Numbered from the stretch's first letter, positions 1-10,594 are shown. The stretch: DNA of 26,204 nt from Micractinium sp. NFX-FRZ (GCA_029339195.1 JAPTJF010000636.1:1-26204), one strand, 5' to 3'. Translations and numbers: made by a program. Notes: a model not told the origin generated them from the sequence alone.

Positions 1-473
1 CGGTAGCCACGCTGGGTGCGCCCCAGGGGCAACCCCTCCGTCATTCACAATGGACGTCGTTGGTACCCCCGCCAGGTATATGCCGAAGCTGATCGCGAAG
101 GGATCGGCAAATCGCTGGGGCAGCTCACTTCTGGCTGCCGCCGCCGCCACCTCAGCCTGCCGGCCGGCCGACACGTCGCAGCATTCCCTCCGCCATCCTC
201 GTGTGCACCAGATCTCAGACCAGTAGCACATAAATTTATCAAGTGTATGTATACATATCAGCGCTCTTGGTAATAGTGATACACTCCCTGAAAATGCTTC
301 TAGGCGGCTCCGGCGGCTACAATCGGGCGGTGCCATGCGGGCGGCCAGGGCGGCAGTTTCGGCAGGTGACATACATTTTGTCTTGCGAAGCCTGCACCAA
401 CGTTGGTGATGCCCTAGGCCTATCTTACTTCCGCCATCCGCAAACCTGCGACTCTCGGCTCCGCTCTGCACCC
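1..473. other. Upstream flank, no supported gene
   Basis: I found no convincing coding exon here. The first 200 bases are GC-rich. Around 220-300 the sequence becomes AT-rich, with TATA-like stretches near 230-258, about 220 bases before the F-box start codon at 474. This could hold the promoter of the following gene or the end of a gene cut off by the left edge. The open frames are short and show no recognisable motif. Confidence 0.4.
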
Positions 474-2297
474 ATGTCTGGGCCTGTACGTGGCTCCCTC
501 ACCCTGGAGGCCCTGCCTGACTCACTGCTGGGCCACATCATGGCGCTGGCAGGCCAGCCAGACGAGTGGATGCGCCGCCTCAGGTGCAGAGCGAAGGCGT
601 TGGTTCGGGGACTTCCACGACTTCTGCGTTCCCTCTGCCCGTGAAAGGCTCCTCACTGGCAGGCAGGGCAGCAGGCAGGGCAGTCTCAAGCTGCATGCTG
701 GCTGCCTGCTCAGCTGCCCCGTCCTGCCACCCGCCCACTGCCCCCGGCAGGCCGACCCTGCCGCTGGTGTGCAAGCGCTGGCATGCTGTCTTCTGGTCAG
801 ATCCGGGAGTGTGGAGCGAGTTCAAGGCAGGCGGCAACATCAGTACAGTCCGGGACCCAGCAGAGCAACCGCCCGCAGAGCAGCGCTTTGCCGCCAGCCA
901 CGCTCTGCTGCGCCGGCCGCCACGTGCAGCGCTTCAGCGGCAGCACTGGGTGGAGGGCCTGCGCTGCAGCAGCAGCCTCTTCCCCGCTGCAGCTGGCCGA
1001 CTTACTGGCGCTGCTGCACCCCGCCAGCCTGGCAGAGATGTCGCTCCACTTTGAGAGCAAGCTAGTGGGCTGCGCGCCAGCTCTGCAAGCTCTGCCAAGC
1101 TTCCCCCGGCTCAAGTCACTCGTCCTGTTGGCAAGTGATGACTGCCCACCAAGCCCCCCGGGTCGTCTGCCGCCTGCTGCAATCAGCGCGCTGGTGCAGC
1201 TCACCCAGCTGAGCAAGCTCGCGCTGTGGGGCTGCCCACTGTCGACCTCGCTGCTCACCCGCTTCCCCCACCTGACGTGCCTTGAGATGGAAGGCATGAT
1301 GCCCACGGGCCTTGGCGCACTGACCCGCCTGCAGCAGCTGCGGTCGCTGACACTTGTGATCAGCAGTGATACGCACTTTGACCCCGAGGAGATTGTGCCC
1401 GATCAGCCTCCCAGACCAGCTGACTTCAGGCACCTCACTGACTACACGTTTCGCCAGGAGGAGGGGGCGGCACACAGCCTGTGGGAGGTGCGGCGCAACC
1501 TCAGAATCACCAGCCTGGCTGCATGTGCACCTTGCTCATGAGAGCGGCGCTGCTGTACATTCACTAAATGGTATCCCTCATACTTCTGCTCTACATCATC
1601 TCAATGTTGCTCTTCAGGTCGAGGGCGCCAAGTTTGAGGAGGTTCTCTACACGTCAAAGCCTGGGACAGAGCGGCACCATAGCCAGCGCGCTCAACTCAA
1701 GTTTTACAATGTCAGGAGGCTGCCGGATTTGCAGCTGCTGATCGATGCTCTGCTGCCACCTGGTGCTGAGCTGGCAGCTCTGAAGCTTACATACGTAGAC
1801 ATCTGTGGAGACGAGGACTGGCGCTGCAGGCAGCTGGCCTGCACCACGGATCTGGACGTGACCTGGTCGGATCCTCGCGATGGGCAAGCTTGGCAGGAGG
1901 AGGAGGAGGAGGAGGGGTACTGGCAGAGGCCCTGGCACCAGCTGCAGGCCTTGCTGCAGCAGGCTCCACACCTGGCCAACTTGAGCCTTTGCTGCAGCAG
2001 TGACGCAAGCGACCCGCCGCCTGGCTTTCTGGAGGTGGCGGAAGGCCTAGCTCACCTCGTGAACCCATTTTTAGACTACTGGGCTGCCCGCCTGCGTGCA
2101 GGCCAGGCAAGTGTGCTGGCAGGTCGGTCCGCCTCATGTATTGGTTTGTGCTTCTGCATGTGCTCAGCCGCCAGGCGTATGTTACCGAGAATGACAGTCC
2201 TCTTTGTTTCACCTCCTGTTGGTCCCAGGCCTGCGAGACATGAGCTCATGACACTCGTCCCACTTTTGCCGGGTTCCGGGAAGGCTGCGCCCCTTGG
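474..2297 (+). pseudogene. Decayed F-box / leucine-rich-repeat gene (copy 1)
   Basis: This is a tandem paralogue of the gene at 3064-5234. Exon 1 (474-565) encodes the first half of an F-box (LEALPDSLLGHI). Exon 2 (751-1487) encodes the second half (VCKRWHAVFW) and leucine-rich repeats. Exon 3 begins at 1618. Splice phases at the first two introns match the paralogue. Exon 2 is exactly 5 bases shorter than its counterpart (737 against 742). The missing bases lie near 918, between the LLRR and GRHVQ motifs, and throw the reading frame. Past about 2060 the similarity to the paralogue fades. Only a short remnant of the last exon is visible near 2226-2250, so the C-terminal repeats are lost. Exon 3 contains an acidic Glu run at about 1897-1914. 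F-box proteins normally act as substrate receptors of SCF ubiquitin ligases. I call this copy a pseudogene, or a truncated gene if an unusual splice rescues the frame. Confidence 0.7.
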
Positions 2298-3063
2298 CTC
2301 CGCTGCACCTCCGGCCCGCTTGCCTCAACGTGGCAGTTGAGCACGTTCCATCAGCGTCCTGCGCCCCCCAATGCACCCCCCCTGCCCCTCCCGCGACACT
2401 GCCGCCCCAGACCATGTCCGGCTGCGCGATGGCAAGCGGGCGCCCACACCCTGCAGCGCCTGCCGCCGGCGCAGCAGCATCAGGCCCACCAAGCAGCTTG
2501 CAGTATACTTATGCTAGGCCTGGCCAAGACATCATGTCATGGCACCCTGATAAGCATGGGACCCTAAATTGCGCCTCTGCTCCGTGGGTGGTGCGGCATT
2601 AGCGCCTCTTGCATTGATCATGTAGTTTTGAGCAACCAATGAGTCTTTGATGCGCGTGCATGCACATCCGTAGCCACGGTTGCTTTGCACCAGCTGTGCG
2701 CCCCACACACACTTTAGCAATGTGAACGATGTTGCCAAGCGCTGTGCGGTCTACTGTGCCCGCTGCTCTTCCTCAATAAGCCAACCCCACTTGTCACCTC
2801 CTCTGTCAGTCAAGGATGCATGCCCTGTCCCATGCAACCTCTATACTTACACCTGACCCAGGCACAGCAGGCGCAATGTGAGCTGAGTGCAGAGGTCACG
2901 TGTGGAGGCAGCCGCCGCGGCCGCGTGGGAGGCGGCGCCAGAGCCAAGCGCCTAGCTGGCGGCACGTCATTGCCCAATAACAAACGAGCCAAAAGTCACT
3001 TCTGGGCAACCCTCCGGTGTCTGTAACTCACGGTCCTCTCTTAGCTATAGTGCCCACTTCTCC
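2298..3063. other. Spacer between the tandem F-box copies
   Basis: No exon is supported here. It probably contains the degenerate 3' end of copy 1 and the promoter of copy 2. A TGTAA motif occurs at 3022-3026, only about 40 bases before the copy 2 start codon. A weak TATA-like CTATAG lies just upstream of that start, near 3045-3050. Confidence 0.4.
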
Positions 3064-5234
3064 ATGTCGAGCCTCCCAGCTGCCTGCCGGGCCAGCACCA
3101 CGCTGGAGGCGCTGCCTGACTCGCTGCTGGGCCACATCACGGCGCTGGCAGGGCGTGAACATGGGTACGCGATTGTCAGCTAGGAGTCACACACCGAGCG
3201 CGGGGCTGTCCGAGGCAGCTGCGACGTGCCTGGAACTCAAGAGCATGCATGGACGAGGGCAGGGGAGGCAAGCCCACGCTCGTGGCACAGCGCCCGCCCA
3301 GAACCTCAGCCTCGCGCCCGCTGTCGCCTCTGCAGGCCCGCCCTGACGCTGGTGTCCAAGCGCTGGCACGCCGCCTTTTATGCGGAGCCGAGCCTGTGGC
3401 GGGAATGGCAAGACCCAAAGCCCCCTGTCCACGTCCATGATGGCGTCAGTGATCGAGCAGGCGGCCAGCTGAACGAGCGCTGGTTCGCCGCCCGGCACGC
3501 CCTGCTGCGACGGGTGGGCCGCCACGTGCAAGTGTTCATTGGCAGCACCGGCTGGAGGGGCGGCGCAGCGGCAGCCTCTGCCCCACTGCAGCTGGCCGAC
3601 TGCCTGGCGCTGCTGCACCCCGACAGCCTGGCAGCGGTGTCCCTGGCATTTGAGGGGCAGCTGGTGGGGTGTCTGCCAGCAGTGCGGGCGCTGGCTGGCT
3701 TCCCGCGGCTGCAAACACTGAACCTTGAGGCCTCTGCTGCATACGACCAAGATGTGGTGGAGGCGCTGCCGCAAGCTTCAGCTGAGGGGGTAGCGCGGCT
3801 CGTCCAGCTGCGCAAGCTCGCCCTGAGGGGATGCCTGCTGGCGCCTGCCCTGGTGACCCGGCTCTCCAACCTGACGAGCCTGGAGCTGGAAGGGGCTCTG
3901 GCTACCGATCTCCGCAGCCTGACCAGCTTGGCACAGCTGCGGTCACTGTCGTTGTCAAACAGCATCAGTGCAGATCAAGCAACGCCTCTGCAACCGCCAA
4001 GGCCGGCCGCGTTCCGCCACCTGGATTGCTTCTCATTCAAACAAGATGGCCTGGTGACCCACCCCCGGCTGTGGCAGGTGCGATGTCGCGCCACCCAGCC
4101 CAGCAGCGGGCAGCCCGCGCTGCCTGCATCTTCAAAGCCCAGCAGCGCTGCACTGCCTGCGCATATATGCAGGACCAGGTTTCAAATTTGTGCCCAGATC
4201 GATCTGGGCACAAATCCTGCATCTACAAGTGAGCGCCTCCTCATTGATTAGCTTCTTTTCGCCCGGCCAGCCTGCTCTGCAGGTGGAGGGCTCCTTTGTG
4301 GGGGGCGCCACCTTTGATTTCCACCCTGTGCCAGAGGAGAGTCAAGGCTCACGGCTGCACCTATACCAAGTCAAGGAGCTGCCCGCGCTGCAGCCAGTGG
4401 TGGATGCGCTGCTGCCGGCTGGCGCTGAGCTGTCAACCCTGCAGCTTGTTGCTGTTGACGTGTACGGGAGCGAGAATTGGCAGTGCTCGCAGCTCTCCTG
4501 CACAACACGGCTGGAGCTGAGCTGGCTCCCCATTGATGACTGGGTAGAGGGAGAGCTGGTCGAAGATGTGGATGAAGAGGTGCTGCAGCGGCACTGGCGG
4601 GTGGTGCAAGAGCTGCTGCGGCAGGCCCCGCGCCTGGCGCATTTGAGCCTGGCACAGGGCATTGAGGAGAGTCCGCCGCCCTGGTTCATGGAAGAGGTGG
4701 CAGGGCTGGTGCACCTAAGGAAGTTGGCCTGCATCGCTCCATATCTACCAGAGGGCCCCTATCTGTCGGGTGCGTGAGTGGGTGGTTGTGCCCCTCGTGG
4801 CAGTGCGTGTCACGCCGTTGCATTTGTAGGCTTCCCTTTGCGTGCCTTGGTGCCTGCCTGCAATGCTCACATGCACACATGTGTCGAGGCCTCACTTGTG
4901 TCTTTTAGTGCCTGCCTGCAAAGCACCTGGTCTGTACAAGGTGCAAGTCGGGGGCCTGATGAGCAACATCAACACTGATGGTGCAGGCCTGCAAGAGCTG
5001 AGGCTCTCGAGTGGTTACCTCAAGAGCGTGCCGGCAGTGCTGCAAGCAGCCGCCTCGCTGACACGCTTGCAGCTCAAGTGCTATCGTCTGGACCTCACAA
5101 ATGCTGACGTGGACATCCTGCTGCGCATGACCAGCCTGCGCCAGCTGAGCACGGTGCCCTCCCAGGACGCAGCACATGCTGCCGCCCTTGAGCGCCTGCG
5201 TGCCGCCCGCCCCCAGCTGGCTATCTATGGCTGA
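3064..5234 (+). CDS. F-box / leucine-rich-repeat protein (copy 2, intact)
   Basis: The proposed exons are 3064-3164, 3336-4077, 4283-4769 and 4909-5234, giving 551 residues with all phases consistent. Residues about 14-50 form an F-box: LEALPDSLLGHI, then after intron 1 LVSKRWHAAF and a conserved Trp. The rest is rich in leucine repeats, for example FPRLQTLNLEAS, LVQLRKLALRGC, LTSLELEG and LAQLRSLSLSNS. The last exon adds LQELRLSSGYL and LTRLQLKCYRLD. By family knowledge an F-box/LRR protein would bind SKP1 and present targets to an SCF ubiquitin ligase; the substrate cannot be told from sequence. The start is the first ATG before the F-box. The exon 4 acceptor is the least certain, because a second AG lies 16 bases downstream. 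The gene is a tandem paralogue of the broken copy at 474. A TGTAA at 5630 is a possible polyadenylation signal. Confidence 0.75.
4186..4215. repeat. Perfect 30-bp palindrome in F-box intron 2
   Basis: The 15 bases at 4186-4200 (ATTTGTGCCCAGATC) are the exact reverse complement of 4201-4215, with no spacer. Outer arms TGCAGG (4168-4173) and CCTGCA (4216-4221) could extend the stem across an asymmetric bulge. It lies in intron 2, about 65 bases before the acceptor, so the transcript could fold into a long hairpin. Nothing ties it to a known element. Confidence 0.9.
4848..4924 (+). repeat. Duplicated acceptor edge in F-box intron 3
   Basis: The core GTGCCTGCCTGCAA, which begins exon 4 at about 4907, also occurs in the intron at about 4851-4864, some 56 bases upstream. 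The intronic copy is preceded by TTG instead of TTTTAG, so it lacks the acceptor AG. Confidence 0.65.
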
Positions 5235-5629
5235 GGCGTGCGCTTGCAGCGCCCTGCGGCCTCCGCCTCAAACAGCAGCTTACTGTGGCGGCTCTCCAGG
5301 GCACTTGTCCGGCCTGCCTGCGTTGCTGCGTGGCATGGTGTCAGCACAGCTTCGCGCTTCGCGAGCCCTGCACTGCTTCCTGCTGCTTCTAGTATGCCAG
5401 TGATACTGATGTACATGCCGTGCCTTGTGGAGCCTCCATCTTCTTCTATGCCAGTGGTGCAGGCCTGAGCTGGCGCCAGCAAGGCATGATGTGGGCACAC
5501 ATCAGCTGCATGCACCCAGAGCGGGGGGCAGCACCTCGCTTGATGCTCTCCAGCTTATGACGCCTCCTTGTCACCTGGTATGGCCCCCGCCATGTTTGAC
5601 GCCGTTCTTCCTCCCACCTCCAGCATGCT

Positions 5630-5634
5630 TGTAA
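5630..5634 (+). terminator. Possible polyadenylation signal TGTAA (F-box copy 2)
   Basis: TGTAA is the usual green-algal polyadenylation motif. This copy is about 400 bases after the stop codon at 5232-5234, which is long but possible for a 3' untranslated region. A 5-base motif can occur by chance. Confidence 0.35.
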
Positions 5635-6603
5635 TTTGTGCATGCATGCGACGCACCTGCGTGTCGCTTCGCCCACCAACCGCGCTGCAGCGCCGCAGGC
5701 GCTTCCTTCACCCTTCTATGCTGCGGGCCACATCCTGCCGCATGCTGTTAATTTCGCCTGCTCATTTGTGTGCATAAAAAGCAAGTCATGTGGGAGTGAG
5801 CACGGTGCACGTGGCCGGGCTGACACAGCGTGACGGGCGGGCGCGGCGGCTGTGCTGGGGGAGCGCCAGACGCATGTTTATTTCTTTGTCTTTATGTCTT
5901 TTCTCAACCACCGGCGGTCGGAAGCAATGGAAAAAGAAAAGCTCATTGCCCAGAGAGATGAAAGTGGCGTGCTGTTTCTGTGGCTTGCCTTGCTTGATGG
6001 CACCCTGTGATCGGCCAGCTTGCAATGCAGCAGTAGGCGCGTGGGCCCCAAGGCCTGCCAACGGCCTCCCCAAAGCATATAGAATGCCTTGTGTGCCATA
6101 TGTTCTGGCTTTGTTTAATTGTGGAGTCTTGATTGAGACATCACAGTAGCGATACGCCAAAGGGAGAGTCAAAACCTCAGGAAAGAGATGAGAGCGGCGC
6201 CGCTGCGCACGGGTGGCACGGTGGCGCTAGGCCGGCGGACTAGGGCTGGACCCTACTTGGCAGGGAGAGCATCCGTTTCCTGGCTCTCCACCGCTTGAGT
6301 CGCCGCATTGATTGCACGCGAAAACAACAACTGTGCGCCCGCCTGTCACGGTGCTCCAAGACGCGCTCGCAAGCAACCAGAAGTCTTCCGCGCTCTGTGA
6401 AGCAGGACCCGCGTGTGTTCAAGCGTAAGTTGCTTGCCCCGCAGGTTGTGGAAAGCCGTCCAAGGCTTGAGTTGCAAGGGTTCGGTCGCAGGGCAGGTGT
6501 CACCCAGCAGGCGCCGCCCAGGCAGCGGCAGCGGGCGCTGAGTACATGCTGGGGGTTGACGAGTCTTTACTATTGTATCATCTTGCTTCCGATTTGCAGC
6601 GAC

Positions 6604-6610
6604 ATAAAAG
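6604..6610 (+). promoter_or_regulatory. TATA-like box of the transporter gene
   Basis: ATAAAAG lies 40 bases upstream of the proposed start codon at 6650, in an otherwise GC-rich region. That spacing leaves room for a very short 5' leader. It supports 6650, rather than an internal ATG, as the start. Confidence 0.5.
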
Positions 6611-6649
6611 TTCTGGCTACCAGCTGATACTTTGTTTCCCACACCAGCC

Positions 6650-9600
6650 ATGGCTCGGGTGAGCCGGCATGGGGTGCAGGTGCAGCAGGAAGTTGAGCAG
6701 GCACTCGGTGGCTCTGCACCCTTCACATCCTTCCTTACGGACTTTTCCTTCCTTACGCACCCCCTTTTTGCAGCTCATGGCTGCCACGTATACATCATTA
6801 TCAAGCCGGCATAGGCCCAGCCAGCATGCTGCCTACATGCAAGCGCCTCGCCTTGCTGCCGCCTCGGCGCTGCATGCACAGCCGGCGCAGCCGCTACGCA
6901 CGCCTCAGCGGCCACCTGAGCACCGGCTGTGGCAGCAGCAACACCATGGGGCGCAGCCGTGTTTGCAGCGCCGCTGTGCCACTCTTGTAAAGGCTGCATC
7001 CGCATCAACCAGCCCTGGTGACAGCAGCCCTCTTCAGGCGCAGAAGCACGGCGGCAGCCGGGCAGCGAGTACCCTGCTGACACCTCTGAGCGACCCCGCC
7101 GCCAATAACAAGCTTCTGGTCCTCAGTACAGGTACCCTTCGTGTTGCACTGGTACGTGCGGTATGAGAGAGCCATACAGCCTCTTCAACTGCCTTGCTCG
7201 AAAGTTGCGTTTTGTGGTTAGCACGCACGGCGCACACAGCGCGCGCGGCACGCCATGGCTGCCTCCCCCATACCCTGCCCCCACCACCCGCCCCTGCCTT
7301 GCCCCTGCCCCTGCGTGCCCCGCCGTGCAGCCCAGCTGCTGTCCTCCCTGTCCACCCAGCTGCACGACGTCTACCTGCCCCTGTACCTCAGTGAGGTCCT
7401 GCACATGAGCAACACACGGGTGGGTGCTCTGCAGCTGTGCACGGTGGGGGCGTTGCAGATGCCTGGCAGTGGGTTGGTGGACCGCCGACGTGGAGGTGGG
7501 TCACATGCACACCACGCTGCGGGCATGCTGGCTGCCTGCATGCCCGGAACTGGCGAATGCTTTCATGCTGTGCACGTGGCATTACGTAAGAACGTTTGTG
7601 TCATGGTCCTGCCTGCCGCAGATGGGCAACATGCACGCCACGCTGCAGCTGCTGGCCAAGCTGTCGGCGGTGGTCAGCGGCCGCCTCGCAGACGTGCTCT
7701 CCCCAGCCAGGTGCACGCCTGCCTCCCCTACCCCTGCTCAACCGCCTGCCTGCCCACTTGCCTGCATAATCTGTCACATCAGCAAGGCTGTGCAGGCAAC
7801 CATGTGCGCTGCTTGTCAACTGACAACTTGTTGAAGTGCTGTTATTGACTGCTTGGCCCAGATGCGGTACACCTTCGTGCTGGCCCGTTCGTGACCTGCC
7901 AGCGCATGCCACATCCACCTGCCCCGCACACACAAGCCCCTCTACCCACCCGCCCGCCTGCCCACACAGAATGGTCATCATTGGCACCGGCATCACCGCC
8001 CTGCTGTGCAAGCCCATGCTGGCGTTGTGCGGGCCCGTGCGCGCGGCAGCAGGCGCCGCTGCCTGCGCCTCGTGGGTCATGGCCGCCAAGGTGAGGAAAA
8101 AGGGGCGCGCCGCCAACTGTGACCCTCTTAGTTCAATCAAGTGTACACGTCCCGCAGACGGAAGGACCTGCTTGCCGGGATCACCCCGGGAGGGCAGGCG
8201 TGCCTCCAGGCAGGGCAACGGCAGTGCACCCCGCTGGCCCCATTGCTGCCTGCTGCGGCAGCCCCATTGCTGCCAGCGCCTGTTGCAGGGTGCCAGCGTC
8301 TGCCTGCAGACGCAGGCGTGCGCCGGTCAAATCTGTCCTTCAACCTGACCCAGCGCAGGCCCTGGACTGCCTGACCAAGGCGGGCAGGTGAAACTCCTTC
8401 AGGTTTTCAGGAATGCCTTTTCACCGCTCTAATCAAATCACCCATCCAGCGCAGGCCCTGGACCGGCTGACCAAGGGTGTGCGCGAGGCCCCCTCCAAGG
8501 CGCTGATCGGCGACCTGGCCGCCCAGTCGGGCGACTCTGCCGCCGCCGCCTACAGCGTGCGCCAGGCGCTGTCCACGCTGGGCCTGCTGCTGGGGTCCAG
8601 CGCAGCGGCGCTGGCCTTCCGCCTGGCGGGGCGCAGCTACGAGGCCGCTTTTGTGCTGTCGGCGGCGCCCGCCCTGCTCAGCTGGCTGCTGGTGCTGCGC
8701 ACGTTTGGAGGCGACGCTGCCGCGGCAGGCGCTGCCACTGGGACCGGTGGCGGGGCTGCGGGCAGGCGCGACCAGCGAGGTGAGCAACCTTGGCATGTAT
8801 GTTGTGCCATCAGGTTGCAGCACTGGCATGCTGCCTGCCTGTGAAGCTGGAAGCTTCAAGCTCTGCTGACGTGCCTCGGCCTGCTTCCACTGCCCTCCCG
8901 TGTGCAGCAGCTGGTGCAGCTGGAGGTACTGTTGTGAAGGGAGAGGAGGGCCCGGCCCAGCTGGGGCCGGTGGGCCAAGCGCAGGCGATGCTGGGCGCGC
9001 TGCCTGCTGGCTTCTGGCAGGCGCTGGCTGTGACGTGCATCATCTTTGCCGGCCGCTTCGACTTTGCCTTCATCACCCTGCGCGCCAGGAATGTGAGAGG
9101 ACATGCACGCGGGCTGGGGCTGCCTGTGCAGCAGCTGGCTGACGGCAGCCGTTGCCCTTACCAGGCATCTTTTCCAACAGAAACTGTCCGACACCCCACC
9201 CACCAGAGGCAGCACACAGCACCCTTGTCCAACCCTCGACTGCACACTCTTTCACTGGCAGGTGATGGACGCGGGCGTGCTGCCCATGCTGTCCGTCTTC
9301 TCGATGACACCCGAGATTCTGCTGGTGCGCGGGGCGGGAACGTAAAGAGGGAAGTTCGCTTCTCAACCTGGTGCTTTGGGAGAAGTGCTGGCACGCAGGC
9401 CAGCAGGCGGCACCAGCCTCCATGCTGCATTTGCCCATAACACTCAGCACAGCCACCTCAGCGCTGCCCTGACCTGCCCCCTGCCCCCAGGCCGCCCCCA
9501 TGGGCATGCTTGCCAAGAGGAGCGTGCGGGCGCGCAACGCTGTGCTGGCGCTGGGCTGCCTGGTGCTGGTGGCAGGGGACCTCTGCTTTGCCCTCTGGTC

Positions 9601-10483
9601 CTCCACATCAGGTGGGCCAGGCAACAGCAGCCCCGGAAAAAAGCCAATAGCACCAATACAGCTCTGGCAAGCGCTGCTGATGCATGTGCTCGCACTGCCG
9701 CGGCTCAGGGATTGCTCTCCTGCTCTCAAGCCCCTGCCCTATCTCACAGCACCCCCAGAAACCGTCTGGCGCTGCCAGTCAACCGGCCTGCCCACCCCCA
9801 CTCACACCCAGTGCTGCTGCCTCCGCTGCTGCTGCTGCTGCAGGCATGGTGCTGGGCTGCATCTGCGCTGCCGTGTCCAAGGCAATGGTCCAAGGCGTAG
9901 TGTTTGGCATGATCGCGACATATATCCCCACGCAACCGGTGCCCGGGGTGGGCAAGATCAGCGGCACCGCCTGGTCCATGACAGAGCTGGCCATGGGTGA
10001 GGCTGTGAGGCTGCTGCTGCCGCTGCTGCTGCGATGGCTGCTGCTCGTCTTGTGAGGCTGCTGCTGCCGCTGCTGCTGCGGTGGCTGGTGCTCGTCTTGT
10101 GAGGCTGCTCTTGGCGCTGCTGCTGCTGCAGAGGCACTTGTGGACCGGTGTTGTGAGGTTGTTAGGCTGCCGCCACCGCTGCTGCTGCTGTGGATTGAGC
10201 TCAGGACGTGGGATGGTGTTCAGGTCTGCAGAAAGGGCACACATTTTGATTGATGTTCTACCAAGGGAAGCAAAGTGTGCCGTGCATGCTTCCCGTGCCT
10301 GCAGGCTTCTCCCTTGCTGCCGCCAACACGCTGGCAGGCCGCTTGAGTGACGTGTCGGCACGCCGCGGCCTGGGGTCGACCGGCTGCTTCTTTGGCGGTG
10401 CGGCCGTCAGCATGCTGGGCATTGCTGCGCTGCTGCTGTTTGCCGCGTTTGGGCAGCTGGGCAAGGAGGCGGCCCCGGCATGA
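6650..10483 (+). CDS. Major facilitator superfamily transporter, probably plastid-targeted
   Basis: The exons are 6650-6658, 6774-7131, 7331-7419, 7622-7710, 7970-8090, 8455-8779, 8908-9092, 9262-9324, 9491-9611, 9844-9996 and 10305-10483, giving 563 residues. The first 100 or so residues are rich in Ala, Ser, Gln and Arg, like an algal plastid transit peptide. The transporter body starts near residue 123. GRLAD (172-176) fits the MFS loop between helices 2 and 3. DRLTKGVREAP (225-235) matches the DRxGKGxRxAP signature common in bacterial MFS carriers. A second half holds MLAKRSVR and, in the last exon, GRLSD. The hydrophobic segments lie in separate exons. The substrate is unknown. The first exon codes only three residues (MAR); if that splice is wrong, the ATG at 6777 gives the same protein lacking four residues. 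The 3' end converges on the TRAPPC12-like gene. Confidence 0.82.
7493..7660 (+). repeat. Duplicated exon 4 start inside transporter intron 3
   Basis: Intron bases about 7493-7536 resemble the start of exon 4 at 7619-7660. Both read close to GTCACATGCAC-ACCACGCTGC (exon: GCAACATGCACGCCACGCTG), followed by a CTGGC(T/C) tail. The copy lies about 126 bases upstream of the true edge and lacks an intact CAG acceptor. Confidence 0.7.
8349..8481 (+). repeat. Duplicated exon 6 start inside transporter intron 5
   Basis: Bases 8349-8384 repeat 8446-8481 (the acceptor and start of exon 6) about 97 bases upstream, with only a few mismatches. Both contain CCAGCGCAGGCCCTGGAC and then CTGACCAAGG. The copy keeps the CAG acceptor and is followed by GTGAAA at 8388, so it could behave as a 29-base cryptic exon (8359-8387). 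Including that exon would shift the frame. Confidence 0.85.
9997..10180 (+). repeat. 47-bp tandem repeats carrying donor-like GTGAGG
   Basis: Transporter intron 10 starts with the donor GTGAGG at 9997. The same hexamer recurs at 10005, 10052, 10099 and 10153. Units spaced 47 bases apart consist mostly of CTG/CTGC triplets ending in CTCGTCTT; the last interval is 54 bases. Each unit therefore presents another consensus-like 5' splice site. Confidence 0.85.
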
Positions 10484-10594
10484 ACCGCGGCAGCGGGGTG
10501 ATGAGGGACGGGCGAGGGCTCGGCACAGGCAGCCGTGCTGGCAGGTGTGGACACATGCCGGGCTGGGGGTGGGGTTTACGCTTCTCATTCCTCA

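Larger units (their letters stand above)
5235..6649. other. Long intergenic region between F-box gene and transporter
   Basis: About 1.4 kb without a supported gene. It holds the probable 3' untranslated region of the F-box gene, with TGTAA at 5630-5634 as a polyadenylation candidate. A T-rich then A-rich stretch lies near 5876-5942. The transporter promoter lies at the right end. Open frames on both strands show no protein-like motifs, and I saw no tRNA-like T-loop signature. Confidence 0.45.

Noticed and set aside
5786..6172. Minus-strand 128-residue frame in the intergenic region
   Set aside because: Mixed composition, no domain, no splice partners and no upstream promoter signal.
7859..7893. 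Extra transporter exon reading MRYTFVLAR
   Set aside because: The GRLADVLSPAR and MVIIGTGITALL segments join directly in phase and in the family order, so no exon is needed there.
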